64,000 nucleotides of DNA from Atherix ibis (lineage: Eukaryota; Arthropoda; Insecta; Diptera; Athericidae), in assembly GCA_958298945.1 (NCBI GenBank), contig OY282610.1, positions 44,089,667 to 44,153,666 of the forward strand. The letters are read 5' to 3'. The notes below the pieces were generated by a model. It was given only the letters and a program-made list of their open reading frames with translations, was not told the origin of the DNA and did no database searches. This document shows positions 37,011-48,757 of this stretch, in pieces. Made by a program: the position numbers and the translations under genes. The number at the start of each line of letters is the position of its first letter. Positions within the stretch are counted from its first letter, which is position 1.

Positions 37011-38150
37011 TTTGGGTTGTTCGGAAAGTAATTTCGTTTTTTTTTTATAAAAATTAAATACGATTTTCTTATAATGAATTAATTATTTATTCAATTAAAT
37101 ATTGTCTAGTCTGATCAAATACCCTTTGCCATCTTTCTGGTAGTAGCATGATTCTACGCTCATAAAATTTTTATTCTTCGCTGGCAAAAAACTGATCCAA
37201 GTGATATTTGACCTCCTCATTTGAATTAAACGTTTTACCATCTAAAATTTTTTTGTAGAGAATGGAAGAACTGATAATCTGAAGGTGCTAGGTGTGGAAA
37301 GTATGGTGGGTATAGCAGTATATCCCATTCAAGCTCTAAAAGCTTTTGCCGAGTGGTCAAACTTGTATGTGGTTTTGCATTATTCTGTTGGAACACTATA
37401 GCTTTGCTATTGATGAATTATGGCCTTTTTTCTTTAAGTGAATCATTCAATTTGTCCAACTGATGACAGTACACTTCAGAATTGATCGTTGTCATAATTA
37501 AGCTCAAAACAAACGATTCCTTTGAAATCACCTCCAAACCTTTTTTTGATAAATATTGGCTTTGGAAGTGCTTTGAGCCGGTTCACCTTTTCTATTCCAG
37601 GATCTTTTACGCTTAACATTATTGTAGACAATCCATTTCTTATCCCCAGTAATGATACGCTTAAAAAATGGATTATTTTCTTGGCGTTTGAGAAGCAAAT
37701 CATAAACGTCAATGCGACGGCACAAAATTTGTCCGTAAGAAGATGAGGAACCCATTTTTCGAGCTTTGAGATAAAACCTAGCCGTTTAAAATAATCATGA
37801 ACGGTCAAATTCGATAAATTTAATCTCTCAGCAATCGCATGAGTTGTTATTCGCTGATTTATGCCTTTATTGTGTCTTCATCTGAGCTTCAACTGGCCTT
37901 ACAGAACCTGGTGCATCTTCGAGATCAAAATTGCCGGATCGAAATTTTGCAAATCAGTTTTGGCACTGGCGCTCACTTAACACATCTTTTCCGTACACAT
38001 CGGATAATTTTTTTCTTGCTCGAACAGCATTTTTATCTTTTCTAAAGTAAAAAATTAAAATACGCCGAAAATGTTGTTTTTCACTATGGAAACTACTGTG
38101 CAGAATCAATCTTATTTTTTCACAAGCAAGCCTGGCTATGTCAGCTGTCA
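37011..38150 (-). mobile_element. Mariner element of a second lineage, right end unrecognised
   Basis: The left end begins TTGGGTTGTTCGGAAAGTAA near 37012, of the type found at mariner ends and unlike the other mariners in this window. The body encodes a transposase on the minus strand. I could not find the matching inverted repeat beyond 38100, so either it is lost or it is strongly diverged. Confidence 0.85.
37087..38085 (-). pseudogene. Mariner transposase pseudogene (mellifera/mauritiana-like)
   Basis: Minus strand, broken by stops. Pieces in order: SEKQHFRRILIFYFRKDKNA (the normal initiator codon has become AGT), KLSDVYGKDVLSERQCQN, then FAKFRSGNFDLEDAP, then MTVHDYFKRLGFISKLEKWV, the GDKKWIVYNNVKRKRSWN block with the first Asp kept but the usual Glu changed to Lys, QQNNAKPHTS where the second catalytic Asp is Asn (near 37384), LAPSDYQFFHSLQ with the third Asp kept, and MLLPERWQRVF then DQTRQYLIE to the stop at 37087. 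Frame changes separate most pieces. The HFRK..NA..A...C.VYG style of N-terminus sets it apart from the 30353 family. Confidence 0.9.
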
Positions 38151-41100
38151 AAATACATATGATTATGCGGCTTAAGTATGAAGTTGGTTTTGTTTAATTT
38201 CTTAGCTCCACACTGATGCTGGGTTACTATATAATAGGCTGAAAGAGTGATTATCGTCGATGATAGAAAAAATGAGCACCCAAATATATTTTGGCTGAGG
38301 AGTGCCATAGGGTGGTTGGGTCAGACCATGGAGAGCATTTCCATTTAGGGCTCTCCCAAATTCCATTTAAATTTCTCCCAACCCGGACTCTTTCGTTTTT
38401 TATTCTTTTTATTATTTTCTATTTTTATTTGACAGGTTTCATTTCTACATTATAACACATATACACATAGTCATGAGACACAGTCGCTCCTATGGAGCAT
38501 ATAGCGGCACAGAGAATACACGTCTCTAGTTGGTGGTAGAAGTCTTCTTTTTTTTTTTTTGGAATTTAATGTTCAGAAAATTATTTTTTGTCTATCCAAA
38601 TTTTGATACCTTCCTCATCTCGTCCACCTATAAAAAAATACCTTTTAGTATTTTTTTTTTATACCATAACAGATATTTGCCGTATCTAGAAGATAATTTT
38701 TAACCGAAACAGAAAATGGAAATTAATAAATTATTAAAAAATCGCAGCTTCAATATGACTTTTTTATTAAAAGAGCGTCCTTAGATCAGAAATTCTTCCT
38801 TAACCAAAAAAAAAGGAAAAATAATTATTTGTTTCTATTAATTTATAATATAAAAAATAGATCTACAATTACCAATTTACTATCCTTTTCGAATTAGTAT
38901 ATGGTTAAAAAATATCCTGTAAATACAGAATAAAAATTAATATTCAGAATTTATAAAATTTCTCTTGTGTAGACGAAAAGAATTCCGAAATAATCGTACA
39001 TAAAATTTCATAGTGTTATTTGCTAAACAATTAAAGTTGCTATACTATAAGTCTTATATTAATTGTAATAAATTTTCAGCATGACTAAAACTCTAAAAAG
39101 GAATGGAACTTATTCCAAAACTAACAATAATAACAAACAACCACCAAGTATTTTGGTAGGATGGAAAAAGGTGTTAAAGAAAGCCAAACGATTCATGCCT
39201 TTTTATGGTCTTTGTTACCATAACTTTCTTACTATCTTCAAACTGGTAATAATTACTGAATAGTTAAACTCTTCCTTGGATTGAAAGTTTACTCAAAATA
39301 ATTTCCTATATGCACTTTCATATATATATATTCTTTCACATATCTATATACATTTAAGGACTCATTTTTACTTAAGGAGTCTTTCCAAGCAATGTAGCTG
39401 CAAAAAGCAAAAAAAAACTAAATACGAAAACCCCTTCAGCAAAGATAATTCGGTATTTATCAATATTTATGGCAGAAATTCATCCCTTTTGTGTATTTAT
39501 GTTGTCTAGCCTTGGTGGTTTTCATACATTCCGGCAGAAATCACCAAAAACTTTCACCTACACAGTCCCATTGTAACTCCTTCCTTTAACGAACATAAAT
39601 TCTTTAATGCCTTTTGATATACACTCATGCGAGTATCGTTCAATTTTCTATATCAACTTGAAATTGCATAGGTTCTCTTAGAGCTTGAATGGCTCTCCTA
39701 CGTACTTCATCTTAAACTTCAATAAGGCTACATCTCCAATTACTATATATGTGAATAATATATTCCTACTCTTCCATATCACATAAACCTCCTAAGGAGT
39801 ACTTAAGCGCAACAAAAATACGAAATTGACAACACAAAACGACGATTATTTTAGTTGTTTCTCTAAACATTCATAAAACCTTTTCTCTCCGCAATAAGGC
39901 GTCTTAAAAAAGAAATTCGCTAAGAAAACATAGTGGCAAAAAAAAAAAAAAACAGCAACAACAACGAAAATGTAAGAAGAAGAAAAGGAAAAAAATCCAT
40001 TAAATGAACACACATGCGAATATATTGTATGCTAAGCCTTATATCTCGAACGCACAGGCAGTGTTCGGCAAACCGAATCAATTGGATTTATAAGTCCACC
40101 ACCACCACCACCTCGTTAAGCCCTCTTTTCGTAATGGCGATAACGGTAACCATCCACACAGGAGGTATTGGCTCTTTCGTATTATTTTTTATCCCCTTAC
40201 ACCCCCGAAGAAAGTGAAAGACCGGGTCATAGGTAGAAACGAAGTACTACTGAACAGGCAAAGAATAAGAGATAAAGTATGAAAACAAGCTTCCGGAATT
40301 TATTTGTCACCAATTTTCCAGAGTTTTTTTTTAAAAAATTTTCTTCCAAATTGCTTTTTTTTCAAATTTTTATTGTTTGTCCTTCTTTAATTTACTACTG
40401 AACACTGTTTAAATTATCGCATCAACACAACGATTTTTTTTGTCCCCAAAACATACAAGCTTCTAAGTACAATATTTTTATCGATAAATGGGCAAAAACG
40501 CACTCGTTATGGAAGTCGGGGTACCATAGTAGGTGTTGAATCAATATTCGTTAAAATATGCATTGAGTTATATTATTCGTTAAAATATGCATTGAGTTAT
40601 TATTTTCTATACTCTCTATTTGTACTCAGTTATAACGTTGACTTATTTACCAAATCATGGAAAATTTTCAATATTTCTTAATATAAATTTGACTATTAAA
40701 CATTTTTTATAAGCATTTCAAAAACAATTTCAAATCGGAAAAGGTTCTTGCATTTATTAGCAATTGCAATTATTTCGAATAAAACATATTTGATTGTAAA
40801 TTTAAAGAAAAATGTTTCAATTTTTAAAAAAATACTACCAAAAAAAAATTACTGAAAAAAACGAATAAAGTTAAAAACAAAAACAAATACGACATGCCAT
40901 AAAATGTAAAAATAACAATCATCAAAAAATGAGCTGAAATTATTAGAACAAAAATGTAATTTGTTATTTTCTTTTTTTAGTAATTTTTATATGTAATTTT
41001 TTTGTTTTTACTCTTTTTTTTTTAAGAAAATTTTTGACCACGTGTTATAGAAATTTAAAAATAAATAAAAAATTATATTGAATACTTCAATCATTAGTAA

Positions 41101-41296
41101 AGTCCCTAAAAATTAGGGTATCTATAACACGTTGTATTTCATTACTGAAACCCCTAAAAAAAGGCCAATCGAAATCCGTAAGCTTTTATGTCGCATGTAG
41201 GTCCTTCCTATTAAAATTAAACGTCGTCTGCTCTCTAACCACCCATTGTAAGCCAAAAAAGAAATCGGTCAACATATCACAATAACATACATACAT
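38151..41296. other. Intergenic DNA, no gene seen
   Basis: No supported gene. 39060-40270 is more balanced and has a few short frames without recognisable similarity. 40300-41290 is AT-rich and contains one short direct repeat (separate entry). Confidence 0.6.
40545..40600. repeat. 27-bp direct repeat
   Basis: TATTCGTTAAAATATGCATT... is present at 40545-40571 and again at 40574-40600, identical over 27 bp, a recent local duplication. Confidence 0.9.
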
Positions 41297-42591
41297 TACG
41301 AGGGTCATTCAACAAGTACTTAGCCTACAAAAGAAAAACGAAAATTTTGGAAAGGTGGCAATTTATTTTTCTACATAATCTCCTTCAACCTCGATATACT
41401 TGGCCCAGTGATGCTCTAACTTTTTTAACCCGTCCAAAAAATACATTTTCTCGAGGGAAGCAAAATAGGCCTCCGTGGCGACGATGACCTCCTCATTCGA
41501 CCAAATCTATTCCCGGCGAGTGATTTTTTCAGGTTTGGAAACAAAAAGTAGTCACAGGGGGCCAAATCTGGAGAGTACGGGGGATGGGGCAGCAATTCGT
41601 ATCGCAATTCGACCAATTTGGCCATGGCGATGGCGGGGGTGTGAGCCGGCGCATTGTCGTGGTGGAACAGCACTTTTTTCTTCGCAAAGCGGGGTCGCTT
41701 TTTCTTCAATTCGACGTCAAATCGGCCCAATAAGTCAGCATAGTAGCGCCCCGTGATTGTTTTACCCTTCTCGAGGTAATCGATGTGGATCACACCTTGT
41801 GAATCCCAGAAAACGGTGGCCATCACCTTTCCGGCCGATCGAACAGTCTTCGCCTTCTTCGGAGCACGTTCGCCGGGTGAAGTTCACTGTTTCGACTGTT
41901 CCTTGGTCTCTGGTGTATACCAGTGAATCCATGTTTCGTCGACGGTCACGAAACGACGCAAGAACTCCGCTGGATTGCGCTGAAACAGCGCCAAACACGT
42001 CGCCGATGTGGTCTCACGGTTGCGCTTATTTTCCGGTGTGAGCAAACGCGGCACCCATCGCGCCGACAGCTTTCTCATGCCCAGTTCTTCATGTAGAATA
42101 TGATGCACCGCACCTACTGCGATGCCTACAGTCTCAGCTTTCTCGTGAACCTTCAATTGACCGTCTGACAACACAAGATCGTGGACTTTTTTAACGTTTT
42201 CGTCCGTAGCAGCCGTTTTCGGGGCACCTGGGCGTGGCTCATCAAAAACCGACGTGCGGCCACGAACAAACTCGTTGAACCAATTCTTGACGGTCGCCAT
42301 CGAAGGAGAAGAGTCACCATACACAGCATCCAAGCGATTTTTGATTTCGCTGCGCGTTTTCCTTTCCAAAAACAAGAATCTAATCACCGAACGATATTGT
42401 TCTTTTTCCATTTTTGTGCAACCGACCGACACGCTCGCTTTCAAAGGCTCTCAAAACAAAACTAATAAAAGGAATCGACTGAAACTTTGACAGTAGGCTA
42501 CTAAAAAAACGTACTGCACGATGGTAAATTTTGTTTGTGACAGCAGTGCCATCGGGCGGTAAGGCTAAGTACTTGTTGAATGATCCTCGTA
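41297..42591 (-). mobile_element. Nearly intact mariner with terminal repeats and TA duplications
   Basis: 27-bp terminal inverted repeats, 41299-41325 and 42563-42589, begin CGAGGGTCATTCAACAAGTA and differ at one position (G/A at base 6). TA lies outside each (41297-41298 and 42590-42591). The element is 1291 bp. It is clearly more G+C-rich than the DNA around it, as expected of a recent arrival. Its ends resemble those of the 30353 family but are distinct, so it is a sister family. Confidence 0.97.
41363..42411 (-). pseudogene. Mariner transposase, one nonsense codon and one frameshift
   Basis: From M-E-K-E-Q-Y at 42411 the frame stays open through the paired HTH domain (ATVKNWFNEFVRGRTSVFDE, ENVKKVHDLVLSDGQLKVHE) and the first catalytic Asp in FVTVDETWIHWYTPETKEQ. 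A TGA at 41884-41886, where the family usually has Trp, interrupts it, but the same frame then continues: APKKAKTVRSAGKVMATVFW, HHDNAPAHT and YSPDLAPCDYFLFPNLKKSL, so all three catalytic aspartates remain. A one-base shift near 41505 moves the last 45 or so codons (VATEAYFASLEKMYFLDG, EGDYVEK) to another frame ending at 41363. The length agrees with a normal transposase of about 350 aa. This is the best-preserved transposase here; a shorter start, M-K-A-S-V upstream at 42444, is less likely. Confidence 0.95.
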
Positions 42592-43118
42592 TTAACTAAA
42601 ACGGCTTAACAAGCTTAATTTTCAACAAAAAAATACGGTCATATAGCACCGCCAGCCTAATTACCCCACCAACCAAACTGTCACCTATGGCTGAATAAAG
42701 AGGTTTTTCGTCTTTTTTTTGCAGTGGTTTTGCTGTTTAGAATCAGTTTCTTGCATTTTCTAATCCATTAATTACTATGCCACGTGGACTTTGTGAGCAT
42801 CCTAGATGGGACACTTGTGCAGGCTGCCACTTAATACCATATGCCAAATGGTCGCAAACATCTTCAAATTAACATACGCGGGTTTTCTCAGCACTTTTAG
42901 CTAAAGAAGCAATTATTTTGCTTAATTTAACTAGACAAACATAGGCTAGTACACAAACCGATCAAATTGATTAAATTAATTTATAATTAGGGAATGATAA
43001 GGCTCTTTATTTCGACCCTTATCTGCAAAATTATCACTATTTTTATATATAGAATATATTTCGAGAATGTGTATAGTTACCATGTTTGTTAAACGAAGTA
43101 TCTTTTTTTTTATTAATT
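42592..43118. other. Spacer, nothing recognised
   Basis: Mixed sequence between the mariner target site and a short tandem repeat; no frame or similarity seen. Confidence 0.5.
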
Positions 43119-43206
43119 ATGAACGTCAACGAGACTGGAGTGCTCGAGTTTTATATCTTTATTATAACCATGAACGTCAACGAGACTGGAGTGCTCGAGT
43201 TTTATA
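43119..43206. repeat. 37-bp direct repeat with 51-bp period
   Basis: ATGAACGTCAACGAGACTGG... occurs at 43119-43155 and 43170-43206, identical over 37 bp. It lies just upstream of the transposase relic at 43250 and may be a local duplication of that element. Confidence 0.92.
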
Positions 43207-43249
43207 GCTCCGTATAGACGACCGCCATTTTTTTGGGGGAAAAAAACAT

Positions 43250-43848
43250 GATGAGCGACGAAGCAGACTTCGACTTAGCTGGCTTTGTTAATAAATAGAA
43301 TATACGCTATTGGGGCACTGAAAACCCTCAACTGATATACCAAAGCCCACTACACCCCTCATAGAGTAATTTTATGGTGCGGCATCCTTTGGCCATATTT
43401 TATTCAGGATACTGGAGGCAATCCTGTAACAGTTACTGGTGACCTTTATCGGGATATGTTGGAAAACAATTGGGCCTACAAAATATGTGGTTCCAACAAG
43501 ACGGTGCCACATCTCACATAGCACGTGCTACAATGTAAATTTTGAGATAAATTCCCCACTCCCAGAATAATGTGAAAAAGCGGTAATATCGATTGCCTAC
43601 CCCCCCCCCCCCACAAGATCACCCGATTTGAACTCCCTTTCGATTTCTCCATATAGGTGTACTTGAAGAAAAAGGTGGACACTTACAAACCAACCACAAC
43701 CTCAATGCTTAAGGACAACATTCAAAACAAAATGTCTGAAATAACACCAGAAGTCTTCGAAAATGTAATGCAAAATGTGCCTAAAAGAGCTCGCCTTTGC
43801 GGTATCGCCAAAGGTAGGCATTTGACCAATATTATATTCTATAAATAA
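43250..43848 (+). mobile_element. Tc1/mariner-superfamily transposase relic, the most complete of its family here
   Basis: Across three frames the whole catalytic half can be followed: SDEADFDLAGFVNK then NIRYWGTENPQLIYQSPLHP, VTGDLYRDML, QNMWFQQDGATSHIARATM (second catalytic Asp kept), RSPDLNSL, and the final frame 43657-43848, YLKKKVDTYKPTTTSMLKDN ... EITPEVFENVMQNVPKRARL ... HLTNIIFYK, ending at a natural-looking stop. The SDE(A)xF block keeps the first Asp. A C-run at 43602-43615 has broken the frame before the third catalytic position. No terminal repeats could be fixed. The family is the IS630-like group often found in arthropods with a DUF4817-type N-terminus; that part is absent here. 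Confidence 0.87.
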
Positions 43849-46800
43849 TGCTTAAGACCATATAATCAATTAATAAAATAAAAATTATAAAATTGTATTT
43901 TATTTAATAGTTATTATAAGAAAAACTTCGACCTGGAACATAAGATGCACCTTATACGTATACTAAGTCCTGGAACATAAGCACACGCCTAGCATAAGAA
44001 GCTTCAATGGATGTTTACTCTCCTATTACTATAATTATTACTATTTAATAATTACTATTCTATAAATCTGCTTGTTACTATGTGTAAAAAAGTTTTGAAA
44101 AAAAAAATAATGCAAAAAAAAATTGTGTAAAAACTACAAAAAATTACTACAATTTTTTTTTTAACAAAAAAATATATTCAAAATAGAACAAAATATTTTA
44201 AAAAATAAAAAGGAAATTATACAAAAAAAAAACAACTGACCTATTGTAATGCACAAAAATAGAATAAAAATACAATAACTTCTAAAAATTAACAATAAAT
44301 CAATATGCACGCGCTCAGGGACATATTTACACAAAACACCCACGCCTAACATACAAAAAAAAATCAATTTTTCAAAAGTGGAGAAAAAAATTTCCAGAAA
44401 TATTAGTTCAATGACGGGTCAATAAATTCCAAAAGAAAGCAAAAAAAACATTAACAAATAAATAATTACTAAGAAAACAACTTTAGACAAATCGACAATT
44501 TTCCATTCGTCATGATACGTCCATCCACCTTGACCATTGGCCACCTGAATGTGAATATTTCGTGGAAAATCGATTCTTCTAGAAAATCTCCTCCTTCCAT
44601 TCTCACACTATGTGAGAACAAGCACAACTTTTATTTTATTTTTATTTTTGGATCCTTTCTCCTTTTCCAAAAAAAAAAAAATTGTTTTCGAAATAATATT
44701 TGTGCAATGGTGAATATTTGAAAAATTTCCTTTTATCAATTAATTATGATTTTTCTATAATTTTTTCCAGATTTCTAATTTAATTTCCGGTTAGGATTAG
44801 TCAATAAATAATTTTCCAGTTTAATCTTTCATTTAACTTTCAGAGACTTTTAAATTTATCCTAATTCAAAATAAATAAATAACTTTAATTAACTTTAAGA
44901 AAAAATTAATTTACTCTAAAAAAAAAACAACAAAAAACTGCAGAAATAATGTTAACTTTTTCATGAATCCAAACAGGAAGAGGTGAATTGCATCTATTGA
45001 ACTAGTAACATATGAACATCCGGTTAAAAATTTCCAAATGCTGCATATAGTCGCATGGTTCGTTGGACTATTGTTTAAATAAAATTCACTCTAACCGAAT
45101 CAGCCTAGAAGACTAACGATACGATCAACCTACAAGGCTAAGAGGCAACTTAACGACTATCAAAATATTCCCTTCTCTATAACACCAATATCCTTCGAAT
45201 CCTTTTACATGGAACTGTTCATCATTCAAATAAATAACTTATGAATTTTATTAGTATATGTAAATTTGCCTAACAAGTGCACTGCCCAAAATCAACGAAA
45301 CAATATTCAAAGTTAATTTCCAACATTGACCACAAGCCTAGCATCCCCATTATCGTCATCATCATCAGCTGCAGGAGCAATAAGCTGATATTGTACAATA
45401 TATGATTAAGTTTATCGTTGTGGAAATGATTCGAACAAATCCTTTTATTGAAATATTTCGAAACAAACGATGTGACGGCGGGAAGGACTAACTGACCATT
45501 GACTGTGTCCAACTCTTTGTCGGCGAGTTGTTAGTGCAGAGTCAGGCCTGCCATCAACGAACGGAAGTCAATCCTAACGAGAAACAATTGCTTTGATTGA
45601 ATATCAAATAACTCCAAATTGTGAATCCTTAAAATATTCAAGAATATGATCAATATCAAATTGGACACGCTCGCACATATTCAATTAATTTAACAAAAAA
45701 TTTGAATCCTTCCAAAAAATACCATCAAATTATGTTATTCAATGGATAAAAATTGGCCCCGAAAAATATTTTTCCTATAATTTCTATTAAAGATAAATGA
45801 ATTTTTTTTTGCTCATATATTTTTATGGAAGGTCTGTATGATAAAATTATAGCGGCACTAACTTGAAGTCTTTTTGGAGACTTCTTGTGGTGTCTCAGGG
45901 AAGGACATCCCTAAAACTTATTCAAATATCATAAATATGATTTTTAAATAAAATAATATTTTAGAAAAATCGGAAAAATTATTTAAAACAAGATAAAAAC
46001 AACACATTAAAAATAATTTAAAAAACACTTTAAAAAAACCTTTACAAAGCAAAAAAAAAATCATTTAAAGCAGAAAATAAATATAAAGAAAAAGGAAAAA
46101 ATTATAAAAAAAAATTAAAAAAATTTTTAAAAAAATAGAAAAAATTTTTAAAACTGAATAAAAAAATTATTTTAAAAAGAAAAAATTTATAAAAACAGAA
46201 AAAATTAATAAAAAATAAAAAAAAAAATTATTTACAAAAACGAAAAAAATTTTAAAAACCAAAAAGAAATCGTTAAAAAATGGCGAAAATATAAATTATT
46301 TTCTGGACAAAACAGTATTTTTCCTATAATTTCTATTAAAGATAAATTAATTTTTTTTTGTTTATTCATTTTTATGGAAGGTTTGTATGACATGTGTCTA
46401 TAAAATTATAGCCTTTTGGCGACTTCTTGTGGCTTATGAACGAAGGCCATTTCAGTTAATGTTACGGAGCTAATTCGCAGGAAGTAGGATAAAAATATAA
46501 AAAGTAAGAAATAAGGAAGCTCCACAGTGCGTCTAAATACTTCTCTCAATGTAATTCTGGATATGGTCGCATTCACTTAATGTTATGAAGTTAAAAAAAA
46601 TAAGAATTTTTTTTATTGATAACAGTTTTCTTTTAAAAAATATTTTTGAAGAAAAACTGTTGCGAAAATTTTCATAAAAGTCCCTAAAATTTCAACAAAT
46701 TCAAGTAAAATAATTTTTTCCCAAAAGATTTTTGTACTTTACTTTGAAAATTTTTAATAAATGCTGAAATGTAAAATAAAATTCTTAACTTATTTTATTA

Positions 46801-47489
46801 TGTAAAAATAAAAATATATGTTATTTAAGCAAACTTTTATAAAAAGCATAAAAAAATATATAAAGAAATTGCACAAAAATTTTTAGAAATAAAATGGAAA
46901 TTTTTTATAAAGAAACAAAAATTTAAATGAAAAGTTTTATTTTAAATATTTAAGAAAAGGTTGTAGTTGAAATTTAAAAACAAAATGTATTTTTTTTAGA
47001 AATAGAATTAATTATGATCAAGTTATCGGATTATAAAAAAAAAAAAAAACAATTTAAAATCATCTTAATCAAAAGTCACCTGAGCAAAACTTTTTACTTT
47101 TGGATATTTAGTATTTAAGAAAATTGTTTTTCTTCAAATTTATTTAAATTAAACATTTTTATGCAAGATATTTTTAAAAAGAATTTTTTTTTTATTTTAG
47201 TACTTATAATTTTCATTTACCAAAATTTTCTTAATATTTTATGACCAATTAGTTTTCTTATTTGATTATCAAAATTTGTTTTTTTTAACAAATTTTTTAA
47301 CTAATTTTTATTTTAATCATAGTATTTTATTAGTGATTTTTACTTTAAGAGGATTTTAGATTTTTTTGTCTGCGGATTCTAAAAGTTCCAATTGAAGTTA
47401 AAAACTTCGTTCGATACAATATTTTTTTCCAATTTTTATAGTAATTATACTATAAAATTTGGAGGACCTAATCAAAATTTGAAGAGTCT
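43849..47489. other. AT-rich intergenic DNA
   Basis: No supported gene. A balanced patch at 45060-45580 has a minus-strand frame of 80 codons (45270-45512) without recognised similarity. 46010-46270 is almost pure A with short T interruptions. A diverged direct repeat pair is listed separately. Confidence 0.6.
45765..46435. repeat. Diverged direct repeat pair flanking an A-rich core
   Basis: About 45772-45895 and 46317-46435 share CCTATAATTTCTATTAAAGA, then TTTTTATGGAAGGT(C/T)TGTATGA, then AAAATTATAGC and GACTTCTTGTGG, at an offset of about 545 bp. The second copy has a 10-base insertion. Between them lies purine-rich sequence. Could be two copies of a small non-autonomous element or long direct repeats around an internal A-rich block. 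Confidence 0.75.
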
Positions 47490-48120
47490 TATTTGAAGGT
47501 GGCGGTAACTGGGAGTTTGGTCTAGACCTGATGAATAATAGAACTTCAAAGTCACGGCTTTGCCCGGCGGTTTTTCTGTTTGACACTTTCATGATCCTGA
47601 TAAATGGAGTCACTATAGATTTTCGGGGCAGGACCTTTCTCATCCATGCGGTTAAAGTGTCCAGCCCACCGCAGCCTATTAGACTTCATTTTACCCACAA
47701 CAGGACAGTCTCGGTAATGCTCTAGGATCTTGTCGTTAAATAGGCTCTAGAATCGCCTTTCTTTATATAGTGAGCTAAAAATTATTGGAAGGGTTCTCCT
47801 CTCAAACGCGGATAAGAGTTTGCAATGGTTTTACTGTACAATAGTAACTTCGATGTTAGAGTCAGAATTTTCGACCGAAATAGTTTGGATCCCTATCCTC
47901 AAAGGAAAAAATTATTTAACTGGCTTTGAAGCTACAATCTCCTATCGACGCTGCCACTATGTAATCTATTTTGCCTTCATCTATGTGCATCCTAAGGCGT
48001 TTTGCCACCGAATCAATCTTAATGAAGGCCTCTCAGCCAGCCTTATATGATCGACACCTATTGTTAATGTGGTCGGCGTATACTAAAATCTGGGCAGCCT
48101 TAATGAGGATAGTTCCCTTG
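47490..48120 (-). mobile_element. RTE-like non-LTR retrotransposon relic (end of the RT region)
   Basis: Minus strand. Pieces in order: AFIKIDSVAKRLRMHIDEGK near 48020, SIGDCSFKAS, FERRTLPIIFSSLYKERRF, then LFNDKILEHYRDCPVVG and KMKSNRLRWAGHFNRMDEKG at about 47640-47745. The last is a close match to the (IK..RLRWAGHV.RMDE) stretch that follows the reverse transcriptase in RTE-type elements, preceded by (FERK.LR.I...) and (DG..R.R.N.EL). Several stops and shifts. The 5' part, including the endonuclease and the RT active site, is missing. Confidence 0.82.
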
Positions 48121-48129
48121 ATGCTTCGG

Positions 48130-48757
48130 AATCACTTTTTCTAGCGTTTCGTTAAAAGGAACGGATTTGTTCCGTGTGCAATGCATGCGTTGTGTGTATG
48201 GGCCGATAATATACGCCACCAGTCTGCAATTGTGGGCATAGATTCAGTTCTGCGTCTGACTTTGACGCGCTGCAGGTTCTCATGGTAGCAATTCCATGGG
48301 ACCTGGAGATGCTGCATGGAAAAATTCACTACCGCCTACGGCTTGGCATCCCACTTGCTGGTTGTTCGGCTATGAATGAAGAGGTTCAAGATCTTAGTTC
48401 ACGCCAGCGGCGTGTACTGGTCCTGAATAAAATTTGTGAAATTTGGCAACGTCGATGGGATGAAAGTGGGAATGGAAGATGGATGCACTTATTTATTTCA
48501 GATGTGCGCTTTGCATCTGCGTTTGGATTTGAATTTAGTTTATACTTTGGTTATTTACTCACGGGACACGATTGTATGAATAGGTTCCTGTACAGGCGTG
48601 GCCTGGTTGCGGAAGCTAGATGCCATTGTGGGGCGGCGAAGAGAGTGCCAAGCACCTCCCCATTGAGTGCGGCCTGTACGGGGATTTGCTGAACTTAGGT
48701 GCATGTAGAATTGTGGTGAAGGATGAGGGGGTGGATATGAGGGCGTGTTGGGTGTGA
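48130..48757 (+). mobile_element. R1-like non-LTR retrotransposon, 3' end of ORF2
   Basis: Reads SDFDALQVLMVAIPWDLEML, YRLRLGIPLAG, KICEIWQRRWDESGNGRWMH, YFGYLLTGHDCMNRFLYRRG, then LVAEARCHCG, in one frame from about 48246. A one-base slip near 48630 moves the CCHC-like end into the next frame (GGEESAKHLPIECGLYGDL ... MRACWV), with a stop at 48757. The motif order (LP..L....R, W...W..S..GRWT, FLTGH..F..YL, C.C.....T.EH...C..Y) is that of the C-terminal domain of R1-group elements. Better kept than the similar relic at 26915; it lies back to back with the RTE relic on the minus strand. Confidence 0.9.

Noticed and set aside
41475..42490. Several plus-strand frames of 78-94 codons
   Set aside because: They are antisense to the mariner transposase, whose minus-strand reading is unmistakable.
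45270..45512. 80-codon minus-strand frame with Leu/Met-rich centre
   Set aside because: No recognised similarity; hydrophobicity comes from the TCATCATCATC-type sequence on the other strand.
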